From NCBI GenBank assembly GCA_007844125.1, contig CM017563.1:33165840-33229839 (forward strand): a stretch of 64,000 nt of DNA. The letters run 5' to 3'. The translations under genes and the position numbers were made by a program. Each line of letters opens with the position of its first letter. Position 1 is the stretch's first letter. The DNA is from Sinonovacula constricta (lineage: Eukaryota > Mollusca > Bivalvia > Cardiida > Solecurtidae). Under the pieces are notes generated by a model. It saw only the letters and a program-made list of their open reading frames with translations. It did no database searches and was not told the DNA's origin. Below, in pieces: positions 42,061 through 54,215 of the stretch.

Positions 42061-42437
42061 CAACATAAATTACATGCACGGGGAGATTTTTTACGTCCGC
42101 CACACTGCACAAGTAACATTGTTGTGATCATGAAAAAGAATTTATGACACAGTCCTATTAGTATTGCAACATATACCAAACTCCGAAAAGGCACAGAACA
42201 AAGGTATTTCACATGCAAGCCAAGCGAAAAGTAAGAACAAAATCTGTGATGAGTCATTTAAGGAAAAGAGCAAACCCGACAGTTACCGCCTTGGGACGGT
42301 CATTCGGCAATATGGACCGACTGGGGTGCTTAAACCGGTTTTACAGAGCTCTAACTTCGCACTTCCTGACGAGTTTCTCATATGCAAGCAACGAAAAGAA
42401 AAACGATCTACTTGAAAACAAAATGTCCATGCGCTGA
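42061..42437 (+). mobile_element. Family X repeat, second unit, 3'-truncated
   Basis: From about 42139 to 42437 it matches 41488-41786 almost base for base (a handful of differences in about 300), offset 651 bp. It ends right after GCGCTGATATTTTCT, where the first unit continues with a CRE-containing block. The frames at 42164-42437 mirror those of the first unit and are not genes. Confidence 0.78.
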
Positions 42438-43229
42438 TATTTTCTTAAAACACGATAAGGTAAATTGTGGTAAAATCTATTACTCCAATCCTGTATGATA
42501 GTAAGCAATAATTAGCCTGAATATAATCTGTTTTTGCAAAATGTTCACGAAAATAAAGATTTGGGTACGGATTAAAATCTCATTCAGGGTCTAAGGTTTT
42601 AACCCAGAACCTTCCGATTCCGAGTCCATAATTGTAACCTTTGACCAACAATATTTCAAGCATATTATACATGCTTTCTTCGTGTGTTAGACGTTTAGTA
42701 ATGATCATCTAAATCAAATAAGATATGTTTAAATTTACGGGTCCAGGGTTTAAATTTTGAACGCTCTAATCCCAATTCCCTAACCTTAACCTCTTTCCCC
42801 AAACCACATCAAGCATATTACGTGCTATTTGGGCTATAGACTGTTTTAAGACTAATTGATAATCTCACTTTGTTAACATGCAGTCTGAACATCGAAGGAG
42901 GTACTGAGAAGCATAAATAGCTACTTACGAAAGTAAAAATCTGTAAGGGCGTACCGAGAATCCCTGTACAACTACGTCCAAAATTAAGACATTTTAATGA
43001 CCCCCCCAAAAAAATTAAATAAAAAACACCCAAATTTCTGTCATATTTGTGTTTAAGTTACAGGTACATAATAATAAATTTAAAACTGCCAAAAATAATA
43101 CAAAAGAACGCCGTTTACCAAATTAGGACCCGTATTTTATTAGGGTTAAAAACATCCGCAGAACAGACTTTCCCTATGTGCAAATTTAAGTGAGCATTCC
43201 GTACTCAGGCGTTGCGCTCCAGCCCGTCG
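42438..43229. other. Spacer before the large duplication
   Basis: No gene is seen. There is a CCCCCCCAAAAAAATT run at 43001-43016. The sequence at about 43195-43230 (CCGTACTCAGGCGTTGCGCT) is GC-richer but unassigned. Confidence 0.4.
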
Positions 43230-43392
43230 CCAATTAAAACAACAGCAACAAATAACCAGCAAAACAATATATCTAAAAATATTGAACCTTTTTTTAAAAT
43301 TAAGGAATAATGCAATTAGTCCGTTGGTTCCAATATGTTTATTTGTTATGCATATAGGGGTGGTATATTTAATCATTCTTATTTAATAAAAC

Positions 43393-43680
43393 CGGCCGTA
43401 ATAGGTCAGGTGGTAGAGCATCAACTTGCAGATCGGGAGGTCGCGGGTTCAAACCCCTGCCGGGTCAAACCAAAGAGTTTAAAGTTGGTAGTAGTGGATT
43501 CCCTCCGAACGCGCGGGGCTAAGGGGACAGCATTACGCCTGACTCGTCGGTGTCAGTATAATGGACCGGTCGGGTTCAGTCCCTGGGCACCTCATAAGTG
43601 CCCCTGTGTTACAATGATAGAAATGACGCTGCACAGTATCGGCAAAAATGCCGGCAAATCCCATTCCCATCCCTATTTAA
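43393..43680 (+). mobile_element. tRNA-derived SINE, family 2 (duplication copy 1)
   Basis: The head AGGTCAGGTGGTAGAGCATC (box A) is followed by GCGGGTTCAAACCCCTGCCG (box B region). The body is the same as at 11805-12075, including GGTTCAGTCCCTGGGCACCT. A partner is present at the equivalent place in copy 2 (53965), so the insertion is older than the large duplication. The 122-codon frame over it is not a gene. Confidence 0.87.
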
Positions 43681-44357
43681 TAATTTATATCGTAATGATC
43701 TAGCCTTCTCTACTTTCTGAAAAAGCGAAAGAAGAGCTAGGTATTGATAGACATTTTATGTCTTGCTAAAAGAACATCCTCTTTATACCGTATTAACAGA
43801 CTAAATATTATTGAAAAAGGCCAAAACTTCATTTTGGACAGGTGTTTGTTTCTATACTGACAGGTCTCAAATGCCAAGTTTCCGGAATGAAATTTTGATT
43901 AAATTTGACACAGTCATTAAATTTTATACAGAATGTTTATTTCCATTTTGTTTAATAAGCTAACACTTTACATGTAACAGAAAGAAGTTATGTGACTAAA
44001 ATTCAAACTCAGTGTTACCTATGGTAGCACTATAAAAGTATTAATGAATTAAATACTTTGTTTCTACGTATACAATACCATTGTACATCCTATTAATGTG
44101 GTTCATGTGTAAAGCGTATATAAAAGACCCTCATTGTATTGTCTACATATACATATTTTAAAAAATACATTTTAGCCGCTTTCGTGATTTAAAATATATC
44201 CTTTCTTACACAAGCAACTTGGATAATGCATGCACTTAAGACTGATTAACCTACCATATGTTTGATTAGCTACTTTAATTATATTTAAAAAGTCTAAAGT
44301 GACCGTGAGGCTTATGCAAAACCCCGCCCTCTCGCCGTTACAAGCGCTTTGGTTAAA

Positions 44358-44401
44358 GTATATCTATGACTATATCTATGACTATATCTATGACTATATA
44401 T
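44358..44401. repeat. 12-bp tandem repeat (TATATCTATGAC)
   Basis: There are three exact 12-bp units plus a TATATATA tail. Copy 2 of the large duplication has only a single ATGACTATATATC there (about 55066), so the expansion is specific to copy 1. Confidence 0.85.
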
Positions 44402-45751
44402 ATATTATTGCAGCAATTGCTGTGTTCAGAATAATCCATATATATTTGTATTTAGTTCTTTAAAGGACAAAGAAAAGCACAATTCGAAAAAAAACATTTA
44501 TTGTTTTCAATTTATAAAATAAAATAACTGACATAATATCTCGAAAGCAAGCCATAAAAAGGCGTCAGGAATAGCTCTACAAATAATTGCTTTGACACAC
44601 GGTCTAAGTTTCTGAATAAAATGTAATCAAGAATAATATAAAGTGTTTTTGTAATAATTTAAAATGACTGTGTGTCTGCTGGTGTCATATATACAAGAGC
44701 TTTAGTGCGCTCCTTTCAAGATATGATACATTTCTCCAATTTCTGTTTCAATTCGAATTACGTCTTGACTCCAATAAAAGGTCAACGAGAAAAACATATT
44801 ATTTTTTGTTATAATTTAAAATGGCTGTTGGTGTCATATATACAAGATCTTAAACTCCTTTCACGCTATCATACGTTTTACCAATTTCTGTGTCAGTTCG
44901 ACTTAGTCTTGATTCGATTTTGTACAAAACGATACCTTTGAGACAAACAGTTGTTAGAGAATCCCATTTTAGATGGACTCCTTACTGCTTGCTATATACA
45001 TTTTGTGAGGATAACATAAAATGTAGTAAAATATGTATACAAGTAACAAACATTTTAATATTAAAAATTCTAAGTAGTGAGATTATAGTAATGCTCGAAA
45101 TTAATAAATTTCAAATAATCAATTCCTAAAGCATGCACATCAGAACGATTATACACTTTAGTGTTTGTAAGGCAGATTCCGAAAATAATGTATTTCGATG
45201 TCATTAACAAAGTTTCCACGTAAATTATGAAAGTTCGAAATAAAACTAGACATAAAGATGAAAGTGCAGGTAGTTGCATGTAGCTGTTAGGATCGCCGAC
45301 ATTTAACTTTTCCGTAACTCAGTGCGCATTTCGAGTCATGTTCGGCACTCAATCATCACGTGGGGATGTTCTTACAGCTAACTCCCGCTGCGCCAGATCT
45401 TTGTGTTGGGCGTTCTTGCACACATAATAGGTGGACGTCACCAATATAAATGTATCGTAGGTGCGATTAAGAAAGCATGCGTTACGTTTGAGAATAATAA
45501 CATATGTAAACATTTAAACTAGCATTTTATATAAGTTTAGACACGCAATTTAAATGTAAAAGTGACAAAGACACAATGATACATGTAGAGAACCTTTTAA
45601 AGGTTAATAGGAGGTAAAGAACTACGGAATGGCAGTTACGTTACTTACATTAAACTATGTAAGAACCACACACACGTTAGAACATAAAGTTCGACCTTGA
45701 CAGCTGATGTTTATCGAGGCATGAGACGACACAGGTTTAACACATTTCAAT

Positions 45752-46283
45752 AAGAATATATAAGACAAAGTCCTATGAGCATTGCAACATATACAAAAAT
45801 TGGAAAGACACAGGACCAAGGTATCCACATGAACGCCAAATGTAAATGCGAGAACAAATCTGTGATGAGTCATTTATCAATAAGAGCAAACCCGACAGTT
45901 ACCGCCTTGGAACGGTCAGTCGGCAATAGCGACCGACTGGGGTGCTTAAACCGGTTTTACAGAGCTGTAACCTCGCACTTCCTGATGGGTTTCTCGAATG
46001 CAAGCAATGTTAAGAAAACTGATTCATTTGAATAAGTGTCCAAGCGCTGACGTTTTGCTGACGAAGTTATGACGAAAGCAGTGACGTCATTGAAAAATGA
46101 TGTCCACATAGTGTTTACAAGAGAGATAGGTATTATTTCGATTAGAAAACCTACAGAAAACTGTAATAGTAAATGAAATTAACTTTTCGAATCAAGAAAA
46201 AAAAGACCAGAGAAGAGTAAATGGTTGTAGCATCCTGTTCATGCGGAGATGGAATTGAGGAACCAAAGTCCAATGCTCACTAA
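45752..46283 (+). mobile_element. Family X insertion present only in duplication copy 1
   Basis: Copy 2 runs uninterrupted (CACATTTCAATAAG.CACTTAGCGAC at about 56361-56385), while copy 1 has about 530 bp between CACATTTCAATAAG and the CGACACAT that follows. The inserted sequence contains the X blocks: GTCCTATGAGCATTGCAACA, GAACGGTCAGTCGGCAATAG, GCTTAAACCGG, AGTGACGTCATTG and GCATCCTGTTCATGCGGAG. This fixes both ends of one X copy by comparison. No long target duplication is visible, at most TAAG. Confidence 0.8.
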
Positions 46284-46769
46284 GCGACACATATCTGGTT
46301 TATCCCAATATGTCTATGTTTAAACATATGGGAGAGTAAAAAACAATGTTAGTTAGTAACGTAACAGATTGACAAATAGTGTGTACATATTTGTGGGAAG
46401 CTCAGGTAAGGTATAATAATAAAAGCGATGGTTGTTGCCACCGTAAAAGTATCCATAGTTGAACAGTGCAGCTTATTTTCTATTACGCCCAGCTTATTTA
46501 CAATATTAAGGATCTGTTTTATGTAAAAATGATTGTCTTTTAACACCATTACTTTTATGATTTGTTTTATTACTTTTAACACGTAAGACTTACAAATAAA
46601 TATTTTTGTCTGTATTAGAGTTATCGCTGCAATTATTAATACGCGTTTTATAACAAAAACGTGTTTTAATAAGAACCGTGATGGCTGCAAATTCAAAAAG
46701 TATATTTCATAGTTTATGGCATCAGGATAACTCACTGTTATTATGTTTTTGGCAGAACATGCCTCTATC

Positions 46770-47010
46770 ACATGCAACATGGGGATAAAGTTTGAAGTCA
46801 ACTCTTGCAACTTATGGATAACGTTTAATGCGATCTCATACATATCTATAATGTTTAATGTCATTTCATGGAACGTGCGGATAATGTTTGATGCTATCTA
46901 TGCAAAGTGTGGATAAAGTTTAATGCCATCTCATGCAACGTGTGGATAAGGTTTAATGTAATTTCATGCATCGTTTGTACAAAGTTTAATATCATCTCAT
47001 GCATCTCAAG
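46770..47010. repeat. 33-bp minisatellite (copy 1)
   Basis: Degenerate 33-bp units of the type GTGGATAAAGTTTAATGCCA..CTCATGCAACGT recur about seven times. On the minus strand they translate as an 11-residue repeat (LNFIHTLHEIA-like), interrupted here by stops and shifts. The 171-codon minus frame at 46349-46864 begins in the last units and then runs through unrelated AT-rich sequence. I do not regard it as a gene. Confidence 0.85.
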
Positions 47011-48708
47011 TCTAAAACGAATAAGGCTGATTTTAAAATATTTTTGTATACTCGTAGCATGTTAATGGTTCTCTTTAATCTAAAACCTTTTTGTCCTGTA
47101 CTCGCAGACAATTTTATTTCATAAAAAGCATACTTTGCCTAGTAAATGTCATTAGAATTTTTTAATAATGGAAAAGATACCAAATAAATCGATTGGTCAA
47201 CAACCATGTAAAAATACGTAAAGACAGTTGCTTTTTTGAAATGTTTGTAATTACAAACAAGGATCCGGCATACGTCAACACGATAAGTGGTACATATTCT
47301 GGAATTCAACAAACTGTATCTTAATTTACGGTATGTCGATTACTAGAAAACTATACAGCCTGTATTATACTCTACTTGTCACTTGCTTAAAGCTACTAAA
47401 TGCGTTTTACAGATGTAATTTGCAATATGAGAGCGTTGATCTCGCCGATGTAATGCCTCTGGTGTATTTAACTTTTACCATTTCTTGAAAAACAACAACA
47501 TACAGACTCTTTTCATTAAAAATACCATAACTATTTTTACAGATCGCCATCTAAATGGACAAAACTAGTTATCTTTTATAAAAAACAACTGATCAAGTTT
47601 GTTGAACTTGCATAATAACCGCTTCCACTGAAGTCTACGGAACGATTCAGATGAATTTGAGCGTTGCTCAATAACATACTCGTTCATTTGTAAAGCACGA
47701 AATAAACCTGGCAATAACGTGTTCATCTAATACTATAAACCCTATTATGAACTAAAAGTTTAAAAAATACGATATAATTCTGGCCCTTCAAGTTGGTACT
47801 GCAAAAAAACCCAGAAAGCATATAGATTTCAAATAATAATGCTACATGTAATACAAAACCGTTTTTCATACATTGTTTTACGTGTATGAACTACAATTAT
47901 TTGCCTCATTAAAGCGACACAAACGTATATACTTTCCCTTAGCAAATTCCTAAATTTGAGTAGTAACGCAAGTTTTATCAACATAATGCAGCTGGATTAG
48001 TGGTATTTGTTGATACTTGTTAATTAATAGTTTTAATATTACAAAATATGTTGGGTTAATTAGCAGCGTTACGCCGTAAACTTCAATGTATAGATTCCTT
48101 AGTTCAGTTTGAAATCGCACTTGCTAGAACAACCAGAAAAGCTTCGGCTCTATGTACGAGAGAGGCATCGAAGAAAAACCCATTTCGCGACGTTTCAAAG
48201 TCGTTAACTTGCTATAAGTAAAGATATCTGGCTAACGTTAATGTAAATATAAGGTAAGCACCACGACTTGTGGACACTGTCTCCGTCAAACAGTGTTTGG
48301 GAAAAAGAAAACAAACAGACAGACAAACAAACAAACACAACAAAAGAAGAATACAATTGTTTTAAAGAAGGCACGGTAAGTAGTTATGTAGTTACATTTG
48401 TTGTAAATATGATAATATGAAAATGTCCTATAATAACTTCCGCATTTAGGAAATCTAAACTGCAAGGTATGAATAATATATGATAACTTAAAAGTGTCCC
48501 TGTTGCCATAATATACACACAATACAATTGGAATTGTCGACTTAAATGTTTAATGATCTAAAATCCTTTATTCTCATCATTGAAACGACTAGTAAAAATG
48601 TCTCTGAACTAGTTATTGATGTTTAGGCCCAGTCGGCCTTTGTCAAAATGTAAAACAGCGATAAAGGGCTATACATGTTGCTGCTCTTTATTTCAAACCA
48701 ACACCGGG

Positions 48709-48792
48709 AATTAAAATGGCGTTGTTTGTTATTGTTGACGTCGGCAACAGAAATTCTGTAACCAACGTCAACAATCATAAACACTGTTAATT
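48709..48792. repeat. Long palindrome/hairpin (copy 1)
   Basis: The left arm (48709-48739, AATTAAAATGGCGTTG.. to ..ATTGTTGAC) pairs with 48767-48792 (GTCAACAATCATAAACACTG.. to TTAATT). The loop ACAGAAATTCTGT is itself self-complementary, so almost all 84 bp can fold. One arm has lost about 5 nt compared with copy 2. Confidence 0.75.
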
Positions 48793-51700
48793 CACCTTGT
48801 GAGCAATTTACTGAGAAATTTCCCTATCGGAATAATATTTACTAAAGTAAACGATTAGCAGCTAAGACGTAACTTTTAAAGAAATCAGTTTTAATTAGTT
48901 TACCTGTGAACATGGTCTTCACATACTTATTTCATGTTTACTAAATTATAAAGTGGAAAAAGAACAGCACTGCACGTCAAACTGTTCTTATTTAGAAATA
49001 AGCATAGGCAGACAATCTGTTAAGAATTTTTATAAACTGTCATGGCCTATGCAAAAGTTCTTATCCGATGGTATTCGTTGGTTTTAATAGAAATGTCCGC
49101 ATAATTTTATCAGGGCATTTAATACAAAGACATACTTAAAGAATATAAATCATTTTTTTCAAATAAACACAATTATAAAAACAATTAAAACATGGTTGCG
49201 TGAAAAGGTATACTCAACTTCAAAGTATATTATAAATGTTAAATATTTTCCTGGAATTCTTTTTCAATGACAAGAAACCAACGTAAAGAAATCGATCTTG
49301 CAGTCTATAACTATTGCATGCTTTTACACCGCCACCACAAACTATATTTCACAAAATTTATTTCTTTTTTTTTTTCTCATTTTGTTAGTGTTTCTAAAAC
49401 TTTTTAGCAAGAAGAACCAATATATTGATAAATGAGGAAATGTTTTAGTTTTCATTATAAACTTATATATATTTGGGATATAATTTGAAGGCGAACACAT
49501 ATTATTAAAAGCTGTAACAGTTTAAGATTGAGTAACCTTTAATAAATTGTGAAGTAACTCCAAAAAACATTATTTTAAAGCCATATTAACGCTCGTGCAA
49601 CAATATTATTGGTACAAACCAATATTTATATAAGATGATAAAAGCTGTATAGTACCCAGAAAAATAAAAACATATGTTATGTTGAAGTCTATTAAAACAT
49701 TTTACAAGTCTTATTGTATAATAAAAAAATAGAAAACTCGAACATAGCAAGCTTCCATTGCATAATCTGTACAGTTATGGATTACCATGCAAAAGGTCAT
49801 CAGTTCATACCCCACAAAAACATTGTTTTCAAAAGTACTCTTATTCAATAATTTAAATCCGTTAATGGAATGGTCTGTAAGTATTGATTTATCCAAATGT
49901 TACTTTTTAAAACATGTTTGTATTGTATAACAATATATACCATTTATTAGATCTCATCGACATCAACTCGAAACATTTAAAAAAATATCTCAGCTTCAGA
50001 AGAAGTTATGTCGATATTCAATTCCCTAATTTTACAGAAAATAGACCCATTTATTGCAAAATGACGTCCGAAAAACGTCAAAATGACGTCACTGAAAATG
50101 ACTTAGTATTTTACAATAACAAGAACAGAACTTAAATGATGTTAACGTCATAGATAAAAGTGCAGTCTAGATATTCAAAAGCAAATGCAATAGGTTAGAA
50201 CTGTTCCTGTTTTCTTGTTACATACATCATTCTTTAGAGGAAATATGATGCTTTCTTTTGCTGAATGAAAAAATTATTTTTATCACCAAGTTTAAAAAAC
50301 AACAACGGTTCAAATTAAATGCCATGATACATGTTTTATCGCAAATCAAACATTTGTATTCAGGCGCCAATACAAAGACTGACCTTTTCTCTGTTTTAAA
50401 ATATAAGTTACATTAACATATATGATTGAAAAGCCCCTTGCAAATTGTTTCAAAACTAATACCCTTAAGTAATTCTTGTCCAAAAGGCGACGTCATCATA
50501 GCAAGAAAATAACGTTTATTTTAGACATTATTTTTGTCTTTCGAGTTATAATACAAAAAAATCACTGCTTACAAGTGAGCAAAAAGTGACGTAGGTAGAA
50601 TGGTAATTATATCAGCTTTCAAGCGATTCAGTTGTTGTCGACATACCATGTCTTAATATTATAAAATGCAAGAATAAACGCAATGACTGTTCAAATTGGT
50701 CTCTTTTATCCACACTTTTAACGTATTTTTGGTGGAAGCTATTCTAATTTATGCATAATTCTTGCTCTACCTGAGTATTCATGATTTAAGAATTACTATT
50801 CGTTATCACACTTTGTTAGTCTTCAAATTTGTTTCCCATAAGGATATATGATCGATCTTTCAGGCGCATATGTTGTCGCATTCCACTTAAACCAAGTATC
50901 AATTTAACGTATTGCTCTGTTCTTACAACTGCAGACATTCCTATGAAGGATACATCCTAGACGAAGTACATTTTGATAATGTATTGACATTCCATGAACA
51001 CCCAAAGCGAGAGCTCTTCAATTAGCTTTAATGCTCTTTAAGAAGAAACGTCTACAACGTCTGCATTTGAACACTTTCTTTACAGACAGAAGCCCATCTG
51101 GACTTAAATGTTGGAGAAAGAATCACCATTCCTTACTTATTATGCAATTACTAGTATATGCTATTTGGTATGTAGTATGGTTAGTAGATATATATAAAGT
51201 GCTTAAATATTTTCCGTTGAGTATGTTTAGAGAGATTTCAGGACTTTTCTAATATATTGTATCACGCATGCAAGCAGATGAACACAATGTTTCCGTTGGC
51301 ACAATGGGCTCGGCTTAACAATCGCCATTTAATCTTAACGATAACAATATTTTATCGAAGGTCGTATTGCAACAATAAAGTTATTGCCATGAATCTCGAT
51401 CCATAATGTAAAGTCCCAAACAAAAGGTATACATCATAACTGACATCCACGCTACTATTTCTTGTTGACCGACTATTTAATGACAAATCTTCGTAGGATG
51501 ATCAATATAATTTCTTTTGTATCCGACAGATATGGAAAACTTGGTTCAAGAAACTCAGTATACAGTATTATCAATATAATTCCAAAGAAAAGCATCAAAA
51601 TCCTTTAATGGACGATATGTTCAAATCAACAAATTTACTTGTAAAAGTCTAATAACATTTTAAAGAAAACATAGCTTGTTACATTTGCCAAAACGAGTGC

Positions 51701-53627
51701 ATTAGTCATCTACGGAAGAATATGTCAAAACGCCATGCATGGGAGATTGATAAGATGAATCACGATGTCTCCAAAACAAACTACATGTCACATTTTCTGG
51801 TAAGATTTCAGTGTTACTGCTGGAAATAAAGCGTATTGGATATATTTTTCATCCTACTATATTATGACATTATGTCGATATGTATATATCATAAGATGCA
51901 TTTCATTATAATTTTCATTTGATAATAAATGGAATTTGCTCTCTGACAACCTCACAGTTGGGTGATTTATTTTGTGTTAGGCAATATGGCAAGGAAACCA
52001 AGAAAAGCATTATTGGAATGTTTATCAGATAGCTCGTTTAACAGATCTAAATGTCACTGAATGTGTTGCTCAAATATGTAATATTTATCATCAAATAAAA
52101 AATGCTAAAATTATGTTGTAAAATTTATTATTTTTTGTATTGATTGAAATGCTCGTTAAATCACCAGTTACATATTTTGCGTAAATAGTTCAACACTTAA
52201 ATTAAAATGTCTTGGATGAGTGTCTATGGTCCTAATTGTTGTAATTATCAATGCTGTTTTTTATAATGAAGCTAGTCATCAATGCAAATTAACTAAATTC
52301 ACAATATGTTATAAAAACAAAAGTCAACAAAAATAAAATCAATAATGAAAAGAAAATATTATGTTTGTAATTAGCTCGAAAAAAATATTTTAATGATCAA
52401 AAACTACTTGGATTTATGTTTATGCTTTGAAAAGATTGCACTCCTGCGACAGCCATTTCAATCATTATCATGTCGAATTTAGTAAACATAAAAACTACAG
52501 CATCCGCTGCCTGTACGTGGTCAAGAACGCTGAACATGTCGACATTATTCTTAAAAACAAGACAGATTTATATAAGAATGATTTTGGTAGGTTAATTGGC
52601 TTTCTTATATATGGTCTTTTTACATATTTAACCTGCACGTGAATGTTGATTACTATGACGATAATAGTTAACAAGTAGAAAATACAGAGAAAACATGGTT
52701 AAAATAAAGGATTTGTCATAGTCTACAGAAGATATAAACTATTAACAGCGTTAATATACGAAATAATTTGGCTCACATGCTAAATTAAGAAGTATACAAT
52801 GGTGAATGGCTTATTCTGGAGGCCGACTTTTATAAGGAGAGAATGAACAACAGTGATCAAATCTCGCCAAAGTTATGACATAATCTGTGTTAAAAATTGT
52901 AATATACTTATTAATATGCAATATTACCGAGAATGCCGGCCGCAACGATTAATTCTACCTACCGATACTTTAAAAGGCAAGGAATTATGACATAGGCGGA
53001 CGTGTCATTTACATCCCCATTTCTCTGATATTTCCTCATTAGTTTAGTCTCTAAGTGTAAAATAACAATGATATGTGCATTAAACTTACGCATAAATCGA
53101 ACATATATTTCACAGGTCAAATGCATTGCGAAGACTGCCTTGGCCTCAAAACAGATTTCGAGCAACACCATTGATTTAATTTAATTAAGTATATTTTTGC
53201 ACATATCCGATTTTGTCGTGTGTTAATGGAATTTCGAACCAATCTGTTGAATCAGATATTGGTAAAAATGGGCTGATATGTAGATATTGTTGTCGAATGT
53301 AGGACAAAGCACTTACGAACAAAATCTCACATCGTGTTACTTCCAATACAGACAAAACCCCTCGTAAATTTGCATCATTTACGACTGCTCATTTACGACA
53401 TGAAAGAATATATCATACACTTATAAAACATGTCTGAAGTAAAGACAAGAAAGACAACGTATTGTGGAATAAGAGGATCGATGGCAGTGCCTTCGATAAA
53501 GAAAAAAAAAAGCGTATAAATATGTTATCGTAATTAGGGAACGTGTCCAGAAAATCTATAGAAAGTGTCCCACATAGAACTGGCATTGAGATATAGAATT
53601 CAATTCGCTTATTGTCTCTATTAAGAA

Positions 53628-53725
53628 AATATGATAAGGTCCTGTGATTATTGTAACATATGTTCATACTTGAAAGGCACATGACAACGGTATTCACATG
53701 CCTAACAAATGTAAAAGAAACTGTG
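53628..53725 (+). mobile_element. Family X fragment at the duplication boundary
   Basis: GGTCCTGTGATTATTGTAAC, AAGGCACATGACAACGGTAT and TTCACATGCC match the middle of X. The fragment sits in the roughly 600-bp spacer just before copy 2 of the large duplication begins. The 122-codon minus frame at 53413-53781 covers it and is not a gene. Confidence 0.6.
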
Positions 53726-53964
53726 TCAAGACAACAGCAACAAATAACCTGCATAGCAATCTGTCTAAAAATATTGAACATCTTTTTAAACTAAAGATCG
53801 GTGCAATTAGTCCGTTGGTTCAAATATGTTTTGTGTTTTTTGTTTAAGCAAAATATTTAAGTACTTAGAGCAAACAGCATTTATACAAATTATTTCAAAC
53901 AATAGGTCTCATTATGCATATGGGGGTTGCATACTTTTATCATTGTTATATAATACTTTATATC

Positions 53965-54215
53965 GTAATGGCTTGCAGATCGAGAGGTCGTGGGTTCAGA
54001 CCCCTGCCGGGTCAAACTAAAGACTTTAAAGTTGGTAGAAGTGGCTTCTCTCTGAACGCTCGGTGCTAAGGGGACAACATTACGCCTGACTCGTCGGTGT
54101 CAGTATAATGGACCGGCCGGGTTCAGTCCCTGGGCACCTCATAAGTGTCGCTGTGCTATAATGATAGAAATGTCGCTGCACAGTATCGGCAAAAATGCCG
54201 GCTAGTCCTATCATT
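53965..54215 (+). mobile_element. tRNA-derived SINE, family 2 (duplication copy 2)
   Basis: The body and box B region (GTGGGTTCAGACCCCTGCC) are intact, but box A has been lost: the sequence enters directly at GGCTTGCAGATCGAGAGG after TATCGTAAT. It is collinear with 43393-43680 and was inherited by duplication rather than being a separate insertion. Confidence 0.85.

Larger units (their letters stand above)
43230..53120. repeat. Large tandem duplication, copy 1 (about 9.9 kb)
   Basis: It aligns along its whole length with copy 2 at 53725-63490. Anchors are GCAATTAGTCCGTTGGTTC at 43312 and 53801, GTTACCTATGGTAGCACTAT at 44013 and 54695, GCCGACATTTAACTTTT at 45295 and 55898, and CATTTTGATAATGTATTGAC at 50968 against CATTTTGATAATATATTTAC at 61288. 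Identity is roughly 80-85% by eye, with many small indels. No exon, splice-pair or conserved frame is shared by the two copies. Confidence 0.9.

Noticed and set aside
43335..43703. 122-codon plus-strand frame as a gene
   Set aside because: It runs across a family 2 SINE, and the peptide reflects the tRNA-like head and SINE body.
46349..46864. 171-codon minus-strand frame as a membrane protein gene
   Set aside because: It starts in the 33-bp minisatellite and continues through AT-rich sequence giving Ile/Leu/Phe-rich peptide. The equivalent frame in duplication copy 2 is broken.
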